The notes below the pieces were generated by a model. That model did no database searches. It was not told the DNA's origin and was given only the letters and a program-made list of their open reading frames with translations. From Apostichopus parvimensis (taxonomy: Eukaryota; Echinodermata; Holothuroidea; Aspidochirotida; Stichopodidae), in the NCBI GenBank assembly GCA_000934455.1, contig KN882203.1:525033-577736 (forward strand): DNA of 52,704 nucleotides. Reading direction: 5' to 3'. Positions 24,901 through 39,100 of this stretch are shown here, one piece after another. Made by a program: the position numbers and the translations under genes. Positions within the stretch are counted from its first letter, which is position 1. Every line of letters begins with the position of its first letter.

Positions 24901-27900
24901 ATTTGCCTATAAACTCTGCTATCCCTGTCGAGTGCGTCATACAGTAGAAAAATCTTCTCCGTAGAGATCGCAAGAAAGCACGTTTCTCATGGGGGCTCGT
25001 TGGGACATGGCTGTACAACACACGTTCACTGTGTATAATACAACGGTCGGTTGGGTTTATGGCAACTCCGAATGATTTTCTTGGAGCGATATTAAAGAAA
25101 CATAAATGTTATCCAAAATTAAAAGACAATAGATGAAGCTAACGCATGACCAAAAATATATGTAATTTATATAATGGAATAGAATAGAAAAATTCCTAAC
25201 GATTAGTTTGCTGGTAACATGGTTGTTTTGTGGTCAATAGGTGAATTCTTCACAGTTTGTATTTCAAATTTTTTTGAGTATCTGTAAATGAACTAACATT
25301 TACAATTTCAAAGATCTACACCAGCGTGTACTTAATATCATGGCTATATCGTACATGGGACACAACCATTTATTTATCCTATTTTTAAACAACGTTTTCA
25401 TGCATGTATACATTTTGATAGCATGTCAGATTATTTTGCAGTTAGATAACAATTTTCATGAGTTCAGTAACATAAAATTATTTTCAATATAGTATATACT
25501 ATACACAGACAGTATTTGCTGATCATCACAACAGAGGAGATTGTCTTACTCATGTACCGGTCAAACCATCTCAATACATTGATAATTACTGCGATACAAG
25601 GTTTATATCAGTTTTATCTATGTACTTTCAAGTTTTGATACCGTGTCATGATTTTGGTTTTTGGTTTTGGTGTTTGCATATTCTGTTTTCTACCTTTTTT
25701 AACGCCTACAACTTTCGCGGTCTGCACCTGTTAAAGTAAATGCAGGACCGTTATGCCCGTGACATGTGTGGCTTTCTCATCAGTTCTGTTATCCTTAGGC
25801 ATTGTGAAACGACATGTGAATATATTGTTAAAGCAAGTTAGAATTTACTTTCGCTATGAATCCAATTTTACAATTCTCAGAACCTTTAATTTCAACTTAT
25901 AAAAATGTGATTTTCTCAATATGTCAGACCATGTTTCAGGTATTGCAAAGCAAATTAAGTGCAATAGGATGATCTGGATGAGGTGTCGGACGCCGTTATT
26001 AAGGCTCACAGAACCACGTATAATATCGTGTTGGACTACGAATGATACATCATGCAAACTGTATTAATGGAAGTCCCTTACGTTAGCCTAAGGGGTTCTA
26101 TGCATATATAATACATGTATCTGCTCATACAGAATATTAATTTGGGACCGCTTGTGCTGTAGTCAATATGCCTAACTGTAATTAGGCTAATGAAAATACT
26201 CCAGTTAAAGTTACTAATTTTAGATCAATGAAAGGTACCTGAGGGTGTAGACTAGGTACAATGCAATGACATTCTGAAAGAAGCTCACTAGAAACAACAT
26301 CATGAATAATGAAAACAGAAGCCTTAAACCGTTTTCAAAAATGCTAGAACACAAACCTAAAGCATGCGAGCTAAAGTTCCCAATGTATAGTGTCTGCCGG
26401 CTGTAGCTGCAGTTACAGTATGGGATTATTTATGAGAGAAAAATAAGATCGTGAGACCGCACCGATGATGCGTATTGGATTTTAAATAGTTTGGTTTATG
26501 TAGTGCATTTTAAATGTAGTTAACCGAAATAAGAAAATTAGTCTAATCTAATTGCTTGCAAGTGTTGTATCTTTTGTTAAGTTCAACTGTTGACATTCGC
26601 TTTCCTTTACAGTAAATGTAACGCCTTTACTGCTAAGATACTCATTCGAGATACTAACCTCATTTCCATACATACATTTCACTAGCTCATTCGATTCCAC
26701 TGTACAGGGACTGTTATATCTTCATTTCTCTCTTGTTATCCTCCATTTCAAATTGTCATCAAGTGCTTTAAGTTTAGGGAATTATTTCGGAGCTTTCCTT
26801 GCTGCTTATATGAGAGATTATTTTTGCTTTTTCAAGACATTGTAACTTGTTCTTTTGTTACATTTCAGTTACTGCATATATACTTTTGGATGAAATATTC
26901 CATAAAATTTGAAGCGAAAAGCAAGATACTACCGTCTCATTGCAAAACGGAAGGTCTGAGTATGATACGGAAATTTCTTATTCCTTTTTTTTTTTAGCTT
27001 TCATGATTGCAGTGTTTTGAATTAAAGGACCAGGTTTGAAAGAAAAGAAATTGAAAGGTTAAAAATAACATTAAAAAAGAAACCCATTTAAAAATTTTAA
27101 ACGGTGATCGAAAGTGAATGTATACTGTGCATTTCGCGTTTACCCTATAAAAATCAGAAAGGGTAGAATACGTTGAACACATTTAGCATATCACTTCCTT
27201 ATTCTAAGTGAAAATTGTAAGTGATGAAAAGGAGAAAACAGGATCATATCCTGGTTTTAATTGTTACATCGTTTCTTTTTTAATTTGTAAAGCGTGTGAA
27301 ATCAAATGGGTTTCAGGAATATGGCACATATGTGTGTTGTAGATGACAGTAGGTAAGGCGACATGAAAGTGATTTTCTGATTATTCTCTTTGAGCTTAAA
27401 TATCTTTGTAGATAGAAGGTATACATGAAATCCATTATCTACTGACAATAAGTGTTTAAAAACACAAGTACGTAAGCATAACATGACATAGTGTACTATT
27501 TGAGATATATATTATATATGAAAACGCAAAGCAAGCCAAAGGAAGTACCATCATGCATATAGGTATGCCATCACGGAGTGTTGGGCCCACCATACATCAC
27601 TATATAGCACGATCCAGTGTTTACTTGAATACAAAACTTTAAGATTTACAGTAACAACTGTGTTCTCTGCGTGTATCGGGTGCCGCAATAACACGAGAAG
27701 GGTTACCAGTCGTAACATTGACTTAATATCTTAATATGCAGACTACCTTTATAAAGCTATGTTATAAGAAAGAACAACATAATTGGAAACTAATTACGAT
27801 CTTCTGAAAGTCGTTTCCTCGTTCAGTCATTACTATTTCAAACTAGCACACAGCATATGCGCGTTATACTATCCAGACTTTTCGTTGCGTTTTCTTGATT

Positions 27901-28820
27901 ACTGCTTTACAGTATTGTAATATCAACTAGGCTTGTTGGCCTACCAAAACAGCAAATTATCAATAGATACTGATTCCTCCGGCATTAAAGAGAATAGGTG
28001 TGAAATGTTAAAGTAGTAGGTTTATAGGTATACGACTCTATATATTTTCAATGGAAGGTATGGATTTAAATGTTTTGAACAATATCTTCATGCTAATTGC
28101 GTAAATGCAAAAACAAAACAATAGAAGGTAGTGAAATATAACAATATATTGGATGGAAAGGTCAGTTGTTTCTTAACTCACCTAATAAGTAATAAAAATA
28201 ACCTGTACACTATGCTATCCCCATTCGCAAACTTAATGTTGAAGGAGGAATTCCACGGAGTAACAGTTCTCACCGCCAGCAAACGTTGATGTCAAATTAA
28301 CAAATTTATTAGTAGCTATGCAGACTGGCAATCGTGTGAAAGTACTACATGGCATTTCCATTATACTTGTAAAGTGTCCATGTTAATTGAATGTTTCCCA
28401 TTGTAGTTATGGCAAAAATATATCTAAAAAATTGCTGTTGACGTCTAACCTTTGGTAACGGGGGTTTGCGAAACAATGGTTCAACCTAAGGTCACTTCTC
28501 ACGAAGATTAAAGAAGGTCTGTACAGTGGTGTAGGAGTTTTTGACACAAAACTCCGCTAAAAATATACATGCGATCTTTAACCACGTGATTGTTTACCTT
28601 TATTCCGAAGGCAACCGTTCAATGTAATGGTAATATAAATGGTACCTTCACATTTATATTGGAAATGTCAGGTACTATCAAAATATGTAGTTATTCATAT
28701 TATTTATTCTAGTTAAAGAGATGAAAGGTCACGTGATCTAAAGTCAAATGTATATTTTTAGTGTAGTTTGATGGCGATGAGATATGTACTTCTGTGCTAT
28801 ATGTGCTTCTCTTTTTCCAT
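24900..28820. other. Intergenic, nothing recognised
   Basis: AT-rich, without long frames or RNA-gene-like structures visible by eye. Confidence 0.45.
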
Positions 28821-29330
28821 NNNNNNNNNNNNNNNNNNNNNNNNNNNNNNNNNNNNNNNNNNNNNNNNNNNNNNNNNNNNNNNNNNNNNNNNNNNNNNNN
28901 NNNNNNNNNNNNNNNNNNNNNNNNNNNNNNNNNNNNNNNNNNNNNNNNNNNNNNNNNNNNNNNNNNNNNNNNNNNNNNNNNNNNNNNNNNNNNNNNNNNN
29001 NNNNNNNNNNNNNNNNNNNNNNNNNNNNNNNNNNNNNNNNNNNNNNNNNNNNNNNNNNNNNNNNNNNNNNNNNNNNNNNNNNNNNNNNNNNNNNNNNNNN
29101 NNNNNNNNNNNNNNNNNNNNNNNNNNNNNNNNNNNNNNNNNNNNNNNNNNNNNNNNNNNNNNNNNNNNNNNNNNNNNNNNNNNNNNNNNNNNNNNNNNNN
29201 NNNNNNNNNNNNNNNNNNNNNNNNNNNNNNNNNNNNNNNNNNNNNNNNNNNNNNNNNNNNNNNNNNNNNNNNNNNNNNNNNNNNNNNNNNNNNNNNNNNN
29301 NNNNNNNNNNNNNNNNNNNNNNNNNNNNNN
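28821..29330. other. Assembly gap (Ns)
   Basis: A run of 510 undetermined bases. Apparent open frames across it are artefacts. Confidence 0.99.
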
Positions 29331-29357
29331 TATGTGTGTGTGTGTGTGTGTGTGTGT
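29331..29357. repeat. TG microsatellite at the gap edge
   Basis: About twelve TG repeats abut the gap, so the gap is probably a longer dinucleotide repeat that failed to assemble. Confidence 0.95.
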
Positions 29358-30060
29358 TCACCATGCTCATTGACTTGACTGTATTCTGTGCGTGTTTTTG
29401 TCCCTTCTGCTTCTGTACGTTTTTGTCATTTAGCCTCTGAAGAAGATCCTGCTAGGATCGAAAAGTCAGGCCAACTTACTTTTAAGAATAAAAAAGCAAG
29501 AGAAATGTAAGCTTGAGGTGACATACATATATACAATTGTTATAGTAAATGGAGGATTTTTCTCGATAGCTACTCTTCACCCATGGAGTGGTACCCCATC
29601 GTGAGGGACGGGGGCAAAATGTATCCGTTTGTGTTGGTTAGTCATTGTGTGTATCACTGTGTGGCAACATACAAACACATCCAACCCTAACACTAACAAC
29701 ACTGACCCCGTTGATGTTGTGGACCATTTTAGATTAATAACTTCATTAATAGCTATCCAAGTATACACGTTCAAAATGACATCGATTCGCACTGTCCAAA
29801 CGAGATTAACGTAATTATCATTCTGCTGTGATTTTGCCTCCAGTTGCAAAGAAATGTCTCCACATTTAACATCAGACTTTAATTGCAAGAAACTTGGCGC
29901 AATGAGCATCACTTTGTTTTCTTTTTTGGGAGAAATTGTTGTTTAAACTACAACTATAGTAATAGATATCTTCTCTGCTAATAGGGTTATCGGTAGTTGT
30001 CAAAACATTGTGCTATCATCTGAAACAGTCCATCTATCTTCGTTGCGCTTCTCTCAATTT
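29358..30060. other. 3' flank of the minus-strand receptor
   Basis: Contains TCTGAAGAAGATCCTGCTAG at about 29437, an imperfect inverted pair with AGGATCGAAAAG, possibly from an old repeat end. The open frame at 29577-29912 (minus) has no recognised domain. The receptor's 3' UTR should begin at 30064 and run downward. Confidence 0.4.
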
Positions 30061-30064
30061 AATT

Positions 30065-30148
30065 TCAAAGAGTAGTTCCACCCATTGGCATGTATGATTC
30101 GGAAAGTGGTATCTCATAGAAACTGTTTTCTATTAAAGTTTCAAAAAT
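30065..30148 (-). CDS. Exon 18: tail with tyrosine motifs, and stop
   Basis: Starts after TTCACAG and ends at a TGA (30067-30065). The 27 residues include FYEIP and SYMPM. Y-M-x-M is the known binding motif for the PI3-kinase p85 SH2 domain, and Y-E-x-P resembles other SH2 sites. YEIP is conserved in the plus-strand paralog, suggesting it is functional (inferred). Confidence 0.85.
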   Translation of the reverse strand: MFETLIENSFYEIPLSESYMPMGGTTL

Positions 30149-33100
30149 CTGTGAACATGAAAAGAAATGACATGTTAGATGCCCATGATTATATTATAAT
30201 TTGTTTCTTAGTTCTGAAATTCTTGACTTAATTACAATTATTGGCTCGTGGTAGGTTTCATTTTCGAATTCCATCGATACACGGTAAACACAGAGTTTAC
30301 TGTTCAAGAAAATAATTAACTTAAACTTGTTGACAGTACAATGGCTCTGACAGTTACGTATAAAAATTGCAAGTTTGCAACGTTTTGTATTTAAAACATT
30401 AGAATATCAACTCTACGTTGTGTGTCTTATATTTTAGTTAAATATTTTAGTTGGGGATTCCACTTACTGCTTTGAATGATTCTTTAAGATGATGAATTGA
30501 AGGTCTAAGAGAACATTTTTGACTCCAACAATCAAATAACACAAGATTTCTGCCAAAAGAAAATGTAGAATGATACGTACTTTGTACACGATTACTATGC
30601 AACAGTGATATGATTATCGACGTTGGGAATACAAACAAAGTTTTCAAAACTATTAAAGGTTATCCTAAAATAAACATTAAAAATGTTTAATAATAAAGAA
30701 ATGTATCAAGTTTATGTTTACACTCCGCTATTACGATGTAAGACAATATTTAAATTCTCTTATTCATATATTTAGTCTCAGTTCACTTAAATATTAAAAT
30801 GCCATTTCATCCAGTCCATCCATTTGAGCTGTGACAAGCGTTTGGTTGAACCAAATGATAATTACAATGTTTCACCAATGTTATTTGGCGTTAATTTGCT
30901 TATCTCGTAGTAGTGGTTTCTTTAAAATATTACATATTGTTAAAGAACCACCATAATGCAGGATTCTTTTATTGACAATACTGGTTTACTAACTTTGCTA
31001 AATAAGAGACTGATCTTTATTGTTGTATTGTATTTTCATGTGAATTATTACAATAATTCAATTCATTCATGATCAAAAAATCGATTATTAAATGATTAAC
31101 GATTGGCATGATATTAAGTCAATTTGGTAGGTAAATTATACCTCAGCTGTAAGTATCTCTGAGGCCAATTCAACGTGGGTGCTTTAACATCTTGACCGGG
31201 TTTTCTATCTTCATCAACTGGAAACGGATGTTCTCCTTCGAGAACAATTCGAAGAGAAGTTATAACAATGCTTAATATTATGAGATTCATTACTTTTTAT
31301 GAGCTAGTGTTTTGTACATTAAAACAAGGAAAGAAAATGTTAGCAACAAGGTTGTTAATTGTAATACGCAGGAACTAAACAAATACAACACTCATTGCAG
31401 TACATTGTTTTTCTAACCCACATTCATTTGCATATTAAGATACTATTGGCATAAACGTTGCTCTCTAGATCTCATGTAATGTTGTAGGTCGCATTCTCAG
31501 ACGATGTTAGTATCAATAACCTTACAATAAGTCATGACACTATGAACATACAAGCAAGAAAACTTTTCCAAAATGCTACATTCATTTTTCAATTCACCTT
31601 AACCAAATGTTATTCGAAGAATTGTATTTGTTTTCCAATATTCGTCTTTCTTGCATACACAAATTATAGCAAAACTATATTATGATAACGACCATAGCTA
31701 TGGATATGGCTCATAAACATATTATATGTGTATACTTTATTTACCCATTGATAAGATCTCCCATATTACAACAGCTGTGGACCATACATCACTCTCTGCA
31801 GTGTATTCATTACGGAAGAAAGATTCTGGAGGAAACTGGTTTAAGGAGACAGTATTCATCTGGCAAAATTATGAAATATGACTGGCTTTTTCGTTCATAT
31901 TGGCAGCATGGTATAGTTACAAAACCAAATGAGAAGTAAATATTTAGATGTTATCTGCTTTACATTTGATTTTTTATTCTTATTTGTAGAAAATTTGGAA
32001 ACCACCGTTAATAATCAGAAAGAACCAAGATGGAAATTGATCATCATTAGTCGTTAATAAACATGTGACCTGCAATAATATGTTTGTTTATGATGGAACG
32101 GAAATATTTATTAACTCTTATAAAACGTTCTGTTTGGTGACACTTTATGTAATAAAATGTTATTTCGTTTCATAAATGAGGTGAACATATTTTATGAAAG
32201 TTATTTTCAAAACAAAATATTGCTAGGAATACATTAGACGTTCGAAATTGCTATTAGAAAAATTATCACCTGTGTTTTCTTTAGAGCTACTATCTTTGAC
32301 GCATCTTCAGCAAGACAGAAATCATATAATTTACAGATTCCTTCCTTTGTGTATAGAATCTTCTTAGTTGATAACCCCGGATGTAAAAACTGTTAAAACG
32401 TTAATTGGACCACATATAAATAACAAATCTGATGTCAATCTTTCAAAGATAAGATAATACACAAATATTTAGTACAAACAATGAACTATTATAACAGTGG
32501 AATAATGAACAAAGTCGGCTTGATGTGATCAGGGTGTGATGTATAAAATTTCTTTAAACTTTTACGAAGAGTTTTTCGAATGTTGTCTTCAAAAATAATT
32601 TCCAATTAATTTAAGATTCGGCTCACGCATTAAACTTTATGATTTATTTCTTCAAATTTTCATGTGGCATGTTTTTGTTGATTCTGTTAGGCTGAATTAG
32701 TGGTGCCCCAACTATCACACTTACGCAAGCGTGAGAGTAATCCATAAATATGTTTGTAATGATGATAATAATAGTACAACTTCTTTATATTTGGGAAACA
32801 ATACTCATAAGCAACTATATTATTGATACATGAGTATACAACAGACTCACCCCATACGACTGCAAACATTCTATTCCTTCCACAATGGCAGTGATATGTT
32901 TCATTACATCCAGTACTAAAAATGGATTGCTATGTGAACTCGGTTCATATGTAAGGCGGCTATCCAAAGTCTCACAGACAGTATGTTCAGTAACGAGGTA
33001 AAGGGTGGCTGTAAGAAAATCCTACTAGCGTGAAGCAGGATTGATGGTATAACATCGTGCAGCTCGAATGTTACGTGTACACATTTCCATTGATTATATA

Positions 33101-36100
33101 GGTATAGCCTACGTCAGAGAGGCATTCCTATTCGTAACTGCATACAATGAATAATCCCATTATTCCCTTCACTGGTGGTTGAAGCTTGCTTTTAACTTCA
33201 TTATCCTTGAATTCTGACATGACGTTAACACAATTGGTGAAGTAACAAGTAGACGTTTGTCGTGCATCTTAATAAGTTGCTATATATATACTTTTAGCAG
33301 AAGATCATCAGTCCTATGGTTCGGCGTTTGGCGGGCAATTTTATTGACCGTAGCGATTACTTATCAAATATAGATTTAAACTAAAAACCATGATCATGGA
33401 TATTTCAATAATTATTAAAGATGATCGGGAGGTAAATAGTGATTTCAACATTTCTGTAGCCAGAAAAGTGATCATATTGTCATATGTTAACCAAAACGCT
33501 TCAACAGACAGTAGAATAGCGGTCTGTTATCTAAATAGTGTTCTACTTGACCTTAACAGTATGTTCCTTGTATGATATTACCAACAACAACAAATATTGA
33601 TGTGAAACTTATGCCTCTACAAGAGGAGGATAACTTACTTTTGTCGACTGCTATTCCCTCAATTCTCGTAAGAAGATCGGTCGTAGGTAGATCAAGTGTG
33701 CGTTTAACAAATGCATTCCAATTGATGATTTTTTTCTTCATAACTCCCTCTAAAGCAGAAAATGGGATTATAAACTCAACATCTTTTGGGTCACACAGGC
33801 TTTTAGCAAGAAAGGAACATTCCTCTGTAAGGTAACTGACTTACAAATAAACGAATTGCATGTGGTATTAAAATATTTGAATTCACTGTTTACATTCCTA
33901 GCCGCAATACTTCAACACAAGCGGTAGGTTTTCGTTAACATTTTTACACTTGAAACACATGAGTGAACATAAAGGGTTTCAACAATCATGCTGCGACTTA
34001 CCTGCGATTGTCGTCAGAACCGCGCATTTGTTGACGTCACTGGACATTTTTATAGTACCCATCCATCTATTGTATATAGTTCCGACCTTTATAGTTAATA
34101 AGATGCAGAACTCACTCTCACTAAATATTCTGTCCTTTGTCCCTCTTTCTTCTGCCGCAGAGTAATAATCTGTAAAGCAGAAGCAGGCGTAAGAAGCAAA
34201 TAAATGTTCATATTTGTTTAAGAATAATTAAGGCTATATATAGGTAATAGGTAAAACTACATTAAGGTATAATGGGTAAGGCAGTGACAGTATATATCAA
34301 TAGCGATATGCTTTGTCATAATATATTTGTCCTACAGTGCTTTTTTATGTGAAACATATTTTTTACATGCAGAAGCACCAATTGGATCTCAATACTGGAC
34401 AGAACGGAAATATATAATTATATGTACCCCTTAAATGGCTGTGATAATATATATCATCGTGTTTCATGGAACATGCTCTTTGTATTATCATGTTTTCAAA
34501 TACATTTAACAATACAATACTATGTTAGCATTTATCATTAAGTTATTCACAATGCTTCAATTAACATATTAAGATAATATCAACTTACTGCTTTCACTGC
34601 CGCTAGAGTGGATGGAATTGCTTTCGTCGCTCGGAATACTTGGAAGATCTGATCTGATAAGAAATAAAGAAATGGAGTAAAAATGTCATCGCGTAATTTG
34701 TTCACATTGAAGAAGACTGTAACAGAGCTTATTAGAAGTATCTGAAGATACCTTCCACTACTCAAAAGCTAATTAAACAAACACATTTATATTAATAAAA
34801 TGATCGAACACCATTAAATTCTTACAGTATGCAAAATTACGGTTTTGACACGGTAATTCTAACAATATAGTTCACGTAATATGCCATAACAAATAGAAAT
34901 AGAAGTTGTTAGGTATGCAATAAAATAAGTTAATCAGCCCTTTAATGAACTTATTAAGACCATATACGCAGCTTTCTAAATTCAGCCAATATGAACCACA
35001 ACTTATATTCCTAAAAGTATTGATTGCATTTGGCCTAAATCTTGTAGTCCTTACTTCTGTTTGTTTTGGAGACTCCCTTGTAACGGATTCTGTAAAACTA
35101 AAGTAAAGACAGAAATGTAGCAGTAAAGAAGATATCAAAATAGTAACGATATGTATATGATTTCTAATATAAATTAAATGTTTCTTTTTAACTTACGTGA
35201 CTGGTCAGCCGGAAAGGTGTTGCGTTGCAGTTGAGTTGTACCGCCGAGGGTTGTATCTGCGTCTCTAAATGAATAACATGTATGCTTGTTATTGCTATTG
35301 AAAATCCAGTTTCCTTAAAATGTATAGTATAGCACTTTTAACTTCTACTCCAAAGGCATTTGCTGAGAATCGTTTGCAGGTTTGAACATTGAATAAATTA
35401 GTCTTATAACTAAGTATATATTTATTACAAATTGCACATCAAGTTAAAGATGTATCTTATTCTAGAACAATTGGTCATTTTACAGAGCAATAGAGCTATA
35501 GAATGGATGAACATCTAGTCGTTATAAAATAAACCATAATTTACGTGAGCACTCTAAGCCAATGTAATAGATATAATTTATCAACATCAGACTGATGAAT
35601 AACCAACCGATATCGGTCAATAATACAAAACCTCTGTCAATGTAGAAAAGTCGACAGCTTAGAAGTATGTTTACAATCATACAAAACAAAATGAACATCA
35701 AAAGCCTTACGTTGACAAATTAACAGACGACGAAGCTGCAAAAAATATAGAAATATTAAAAGTGTCAATACGATAATTATTCTGCAATTATTGGATCTTG
35801 AAGGGATCTATAAGCAAGCATTAAAACATGTCATTTTACACAACCTACAACAAGGTACCAATAACTACAGTCACTCTGGATACATCGTAAGACTACTTCA
35901 AATTGGTGGTCTTCATTTGTTTATAGTTAAGTTAACACAACCGTCATTTTTTTCATCACACCTTAACTTATGATATAGCATACCATATCGATTTTAAACA
36001 ACTTAACTTACCTCTGCTCTTCATTGTTATCTTATAGGTACAGACAAACATGAAACAGAGTAACAAAATAGCAATACTCAGTATGGTCCATTGAAGATAT

Positions 36101-39100
36101 CCTGTAAAGAAAGTTAATAATTTCCCAGATATCTTAACAGTTTAAGGAAACATATTGGTACATCTACATGTCATATACCAATTAACATCCTCGAATACAA
36201 TCATGGACATGTTGGGCATTAAACTATTTTCACATGATAGTGCCTACTCTTATACAGAAAAATAAATATACACAAAGTAACGTTGAATGACGTCAGAGGT
36301 TCGTTTCACTCCTATTTCCGTATTTTACAGGAATAACTATGGCGGAAACAAAGTGTGATTATTAAAGTAAGACAAAACAAACAGTATCAAGACTAGAGGG
36401 TTTATCAATAAATTCCACTCTGCATTATTGTTGCTACTCATCTACCATCCTTAATTAATCTATTGGCATTACATAAATAACTGAATGAAAGAAAACCTGC
36501 AGATAGTGGTTCTGTCGTTGGCCCATCTGAAAGAAAATTGAGACCGTTTGGCGGCAAAATAATACAACAAACAAACCAACAGCTCTTTAGCCTTAGTATA
36601 AATTACTCATGGTATCCAAACCTGGAATTGTTGGTTGTGTTGTCGACTCGTCTGAAAAGAAAAGCAGAAAAAATAAACTATTTGTTGAACTATTTTCATC
36701 ACTTAAATTAAACAAAATGCGGGTTAAGTGCTCTTCAAAAAGTCATCATCAGAATGGGTTATATGTAGTGAAGGATGACTTGAGGAACAAAATTAACATT
36801 TATATGTTGTAGACAGTTAGAAACCATTGCTATTATTCTAAGGGTGTACTTTTATGCCATATTTTATTATATGTTAAACAATTGAAGTCCATCAATTAAA
36901 GTGACTGACTGAACGACAGATGGTGTTGAATATCACCCAATGTAACATATTCCAATGTGTATTTCTTGTATACCGGATACATAGGGAAATGTTATAAACA
37001 CTCATTGTTAGTTTTTTTTTCTTAGACTATAAAATATGAATATAACGGCTAAATTCTTCGTAAATACCAAACCTACATAGAAACTGTAAAAAATGCTGAA
37101 ATGGGAAAACAGAAAGGTAGAACTTATGTAACATCTTATTATTAAGACTGATGGCTCACTATATTGTTAACGAAATAACAAACCACTGTATTCAATTGTA
37201 AAGTTAACTCTCACCCTTAACCTTTATACCTCATTTGCATATCCAAAATGCTAAGACGATATAGGAATGATGCCCTTGTGATCTTTATGTTCACTAATGC
37301 ATGTTCGCTGTCGGCGAGCCCTAGCTCTCTGGTGGAAAAGGCTTGTTGAGTTGACCACGAGGTGTTTTAAGGATATTACTTTTGATTAAATATATGTTAT
37401 GCACGGTTCCAGTGTTGTAAATAGTACTTTTGATTAAATATATGTTATGCACGGTTCCAGTGTTGTAAATATTACTTTTGATTAAATATATGTTGCACAC
37501 GGTATATTATTGTACATAGTATATTTGTGTATCCTTCCGAACTCTACATTTACCGTAATCGGCCTCGCTTACACTTATACCATAAAATGCCCCATGGAAA
37601 TATGTACTAAATTTTGAAAACCTACCGTAAGTTTATTTGTTCTTTTGATTTGTTTTTTCTTCCCATGTTCCCAAGTTGATTTAAATACATAACAAAGTAA
37701 TTGAATCATCACCTAGCGTCTGGCTTATGAAATTGGTTGTTTTATGCATGTATATTACTATTTACAAACCCTCGTAAATTGAACACTACTTTAATGTTGG
37801 TCCTTGGGACCATTCCACTAGAAGCTCAGACTGTCTATTTAATACTCAGTTGGTAACAACGTTTAAGAATGACAACTCTATCTACATAACGTGGTGAATG
37901 GCTTTTCTTTTTAGCTTACCAAACGGAGTAACTGTTGTGGTGACAAATGTTGTGAGATCACATTCTCCGTCTCGTCGTTGTGTACTCGAACATGTGATAT
38001 TCTCTTCTTTAAGCGGTTTTATCAAAACGAACGATATTCTTCTGGACGTATTTGTAGTCGGGGGCATTTCAGTCACAACTTCATTGCGGTCATTGAATGA
38101 TAACACTGATGTAGGTCTTGCTCCATCCGCATGGCAAATGACAGTCACATTCTCTCCAGCAGTAACATATTTCTTCTCGGTTCTTTCTCCATTCAAAGTA
38201 ATGTAAAGCTGTGATAAGACTTTCACCAGCAAAAGAAACACACAGATAACAGTTTCATTTATTAGGTATCGACTAGCTATTTTATACATACCTTATTATG
38301 TAATATTATTATCTGCGCTCGTTTAATGAGGAATGAATACGATAATTGTATATTGTATTTGAATATTGTGTACAACAGACTGGAAAACAGATACTTTTCC
38401 AGTTAGGAGGAAAACGCAAAACAGTGAGATATTACTAAACATAATCAATTGAACAAATGTTCACCCTATAGAAGTTTAAAAAAATGTATAAATCAAAAAA
38501 ACATGTTTATAATACCGACTAATATTTGCTCTAACATTTACAAAGTTGCGAGAATTCCATTCAACAATATTTTGTTTGCCATCTCTTTGTTTCTTAGAGT
38601 GCTGTGATATACGATACTGTTAACTTACCATAGGTATAGAGTGACACTGCCACGTGGTACTCTGATGTTGTCACACTATTGCCATAGCAGGAAATTGTTT
38701 CATTTTCTTGTGTTGGTATATAATTCAGCAGAGATTTTGAATGATATATTTGTGTATCACCTTCTGTAACATTAGTTTGTGTATAAATCCTATCGCGATC
38801 ATTTATACCCCAGGAAAGGTTCACCTTCGGCCTCGCGTCCAAAGCAAAGCACGTAATAACCGTCAGTTGATACTGGGGAACCCAGAAGTAAGATTGATTA
38901 AGTGGAAATTCATTGATCTTCAGTGACATCCTAGGAGGTACTGCGAAAATAAAATAAAAATAAACATTTCTGTGAAGGATTTAACACAGAAGACACTTTT
39001 TTCCAAGTTTGAAAACTTGCGTCGCTGTTGTAAACTTGTACATGGTGAGTCTCAACACCCCCCCCCCCCTCCTGCAAGTAGGTTGGCTACGTTGAATGTA

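Noticed and set aside
28744..29440. Several open frames of about 200 codons on both strands
   Set aside because: They exist only because the gap of Ns contains no stops; the real sequence on either side is a few codons and a TG repeat.
29437..29480. Short inverted repeat TCCTGCTAGGA with the flanking GAAGAAGAT...GAAAAGTC sequence
   Set aside because: Looks like an end fragment of some repeat, but too short to assign to a family.
29577..29912. 111-codon minus-strand frame as a gene
   Set aside because: No domain, no splice support and composition like the surrounding DNA; most likely chance.
37898..38206. Plus-strand frame opposite Ig4
   Set aside because: Antisense shadow; the minus strand has Ig cysteines, glycosylation sites and matching splice phases.
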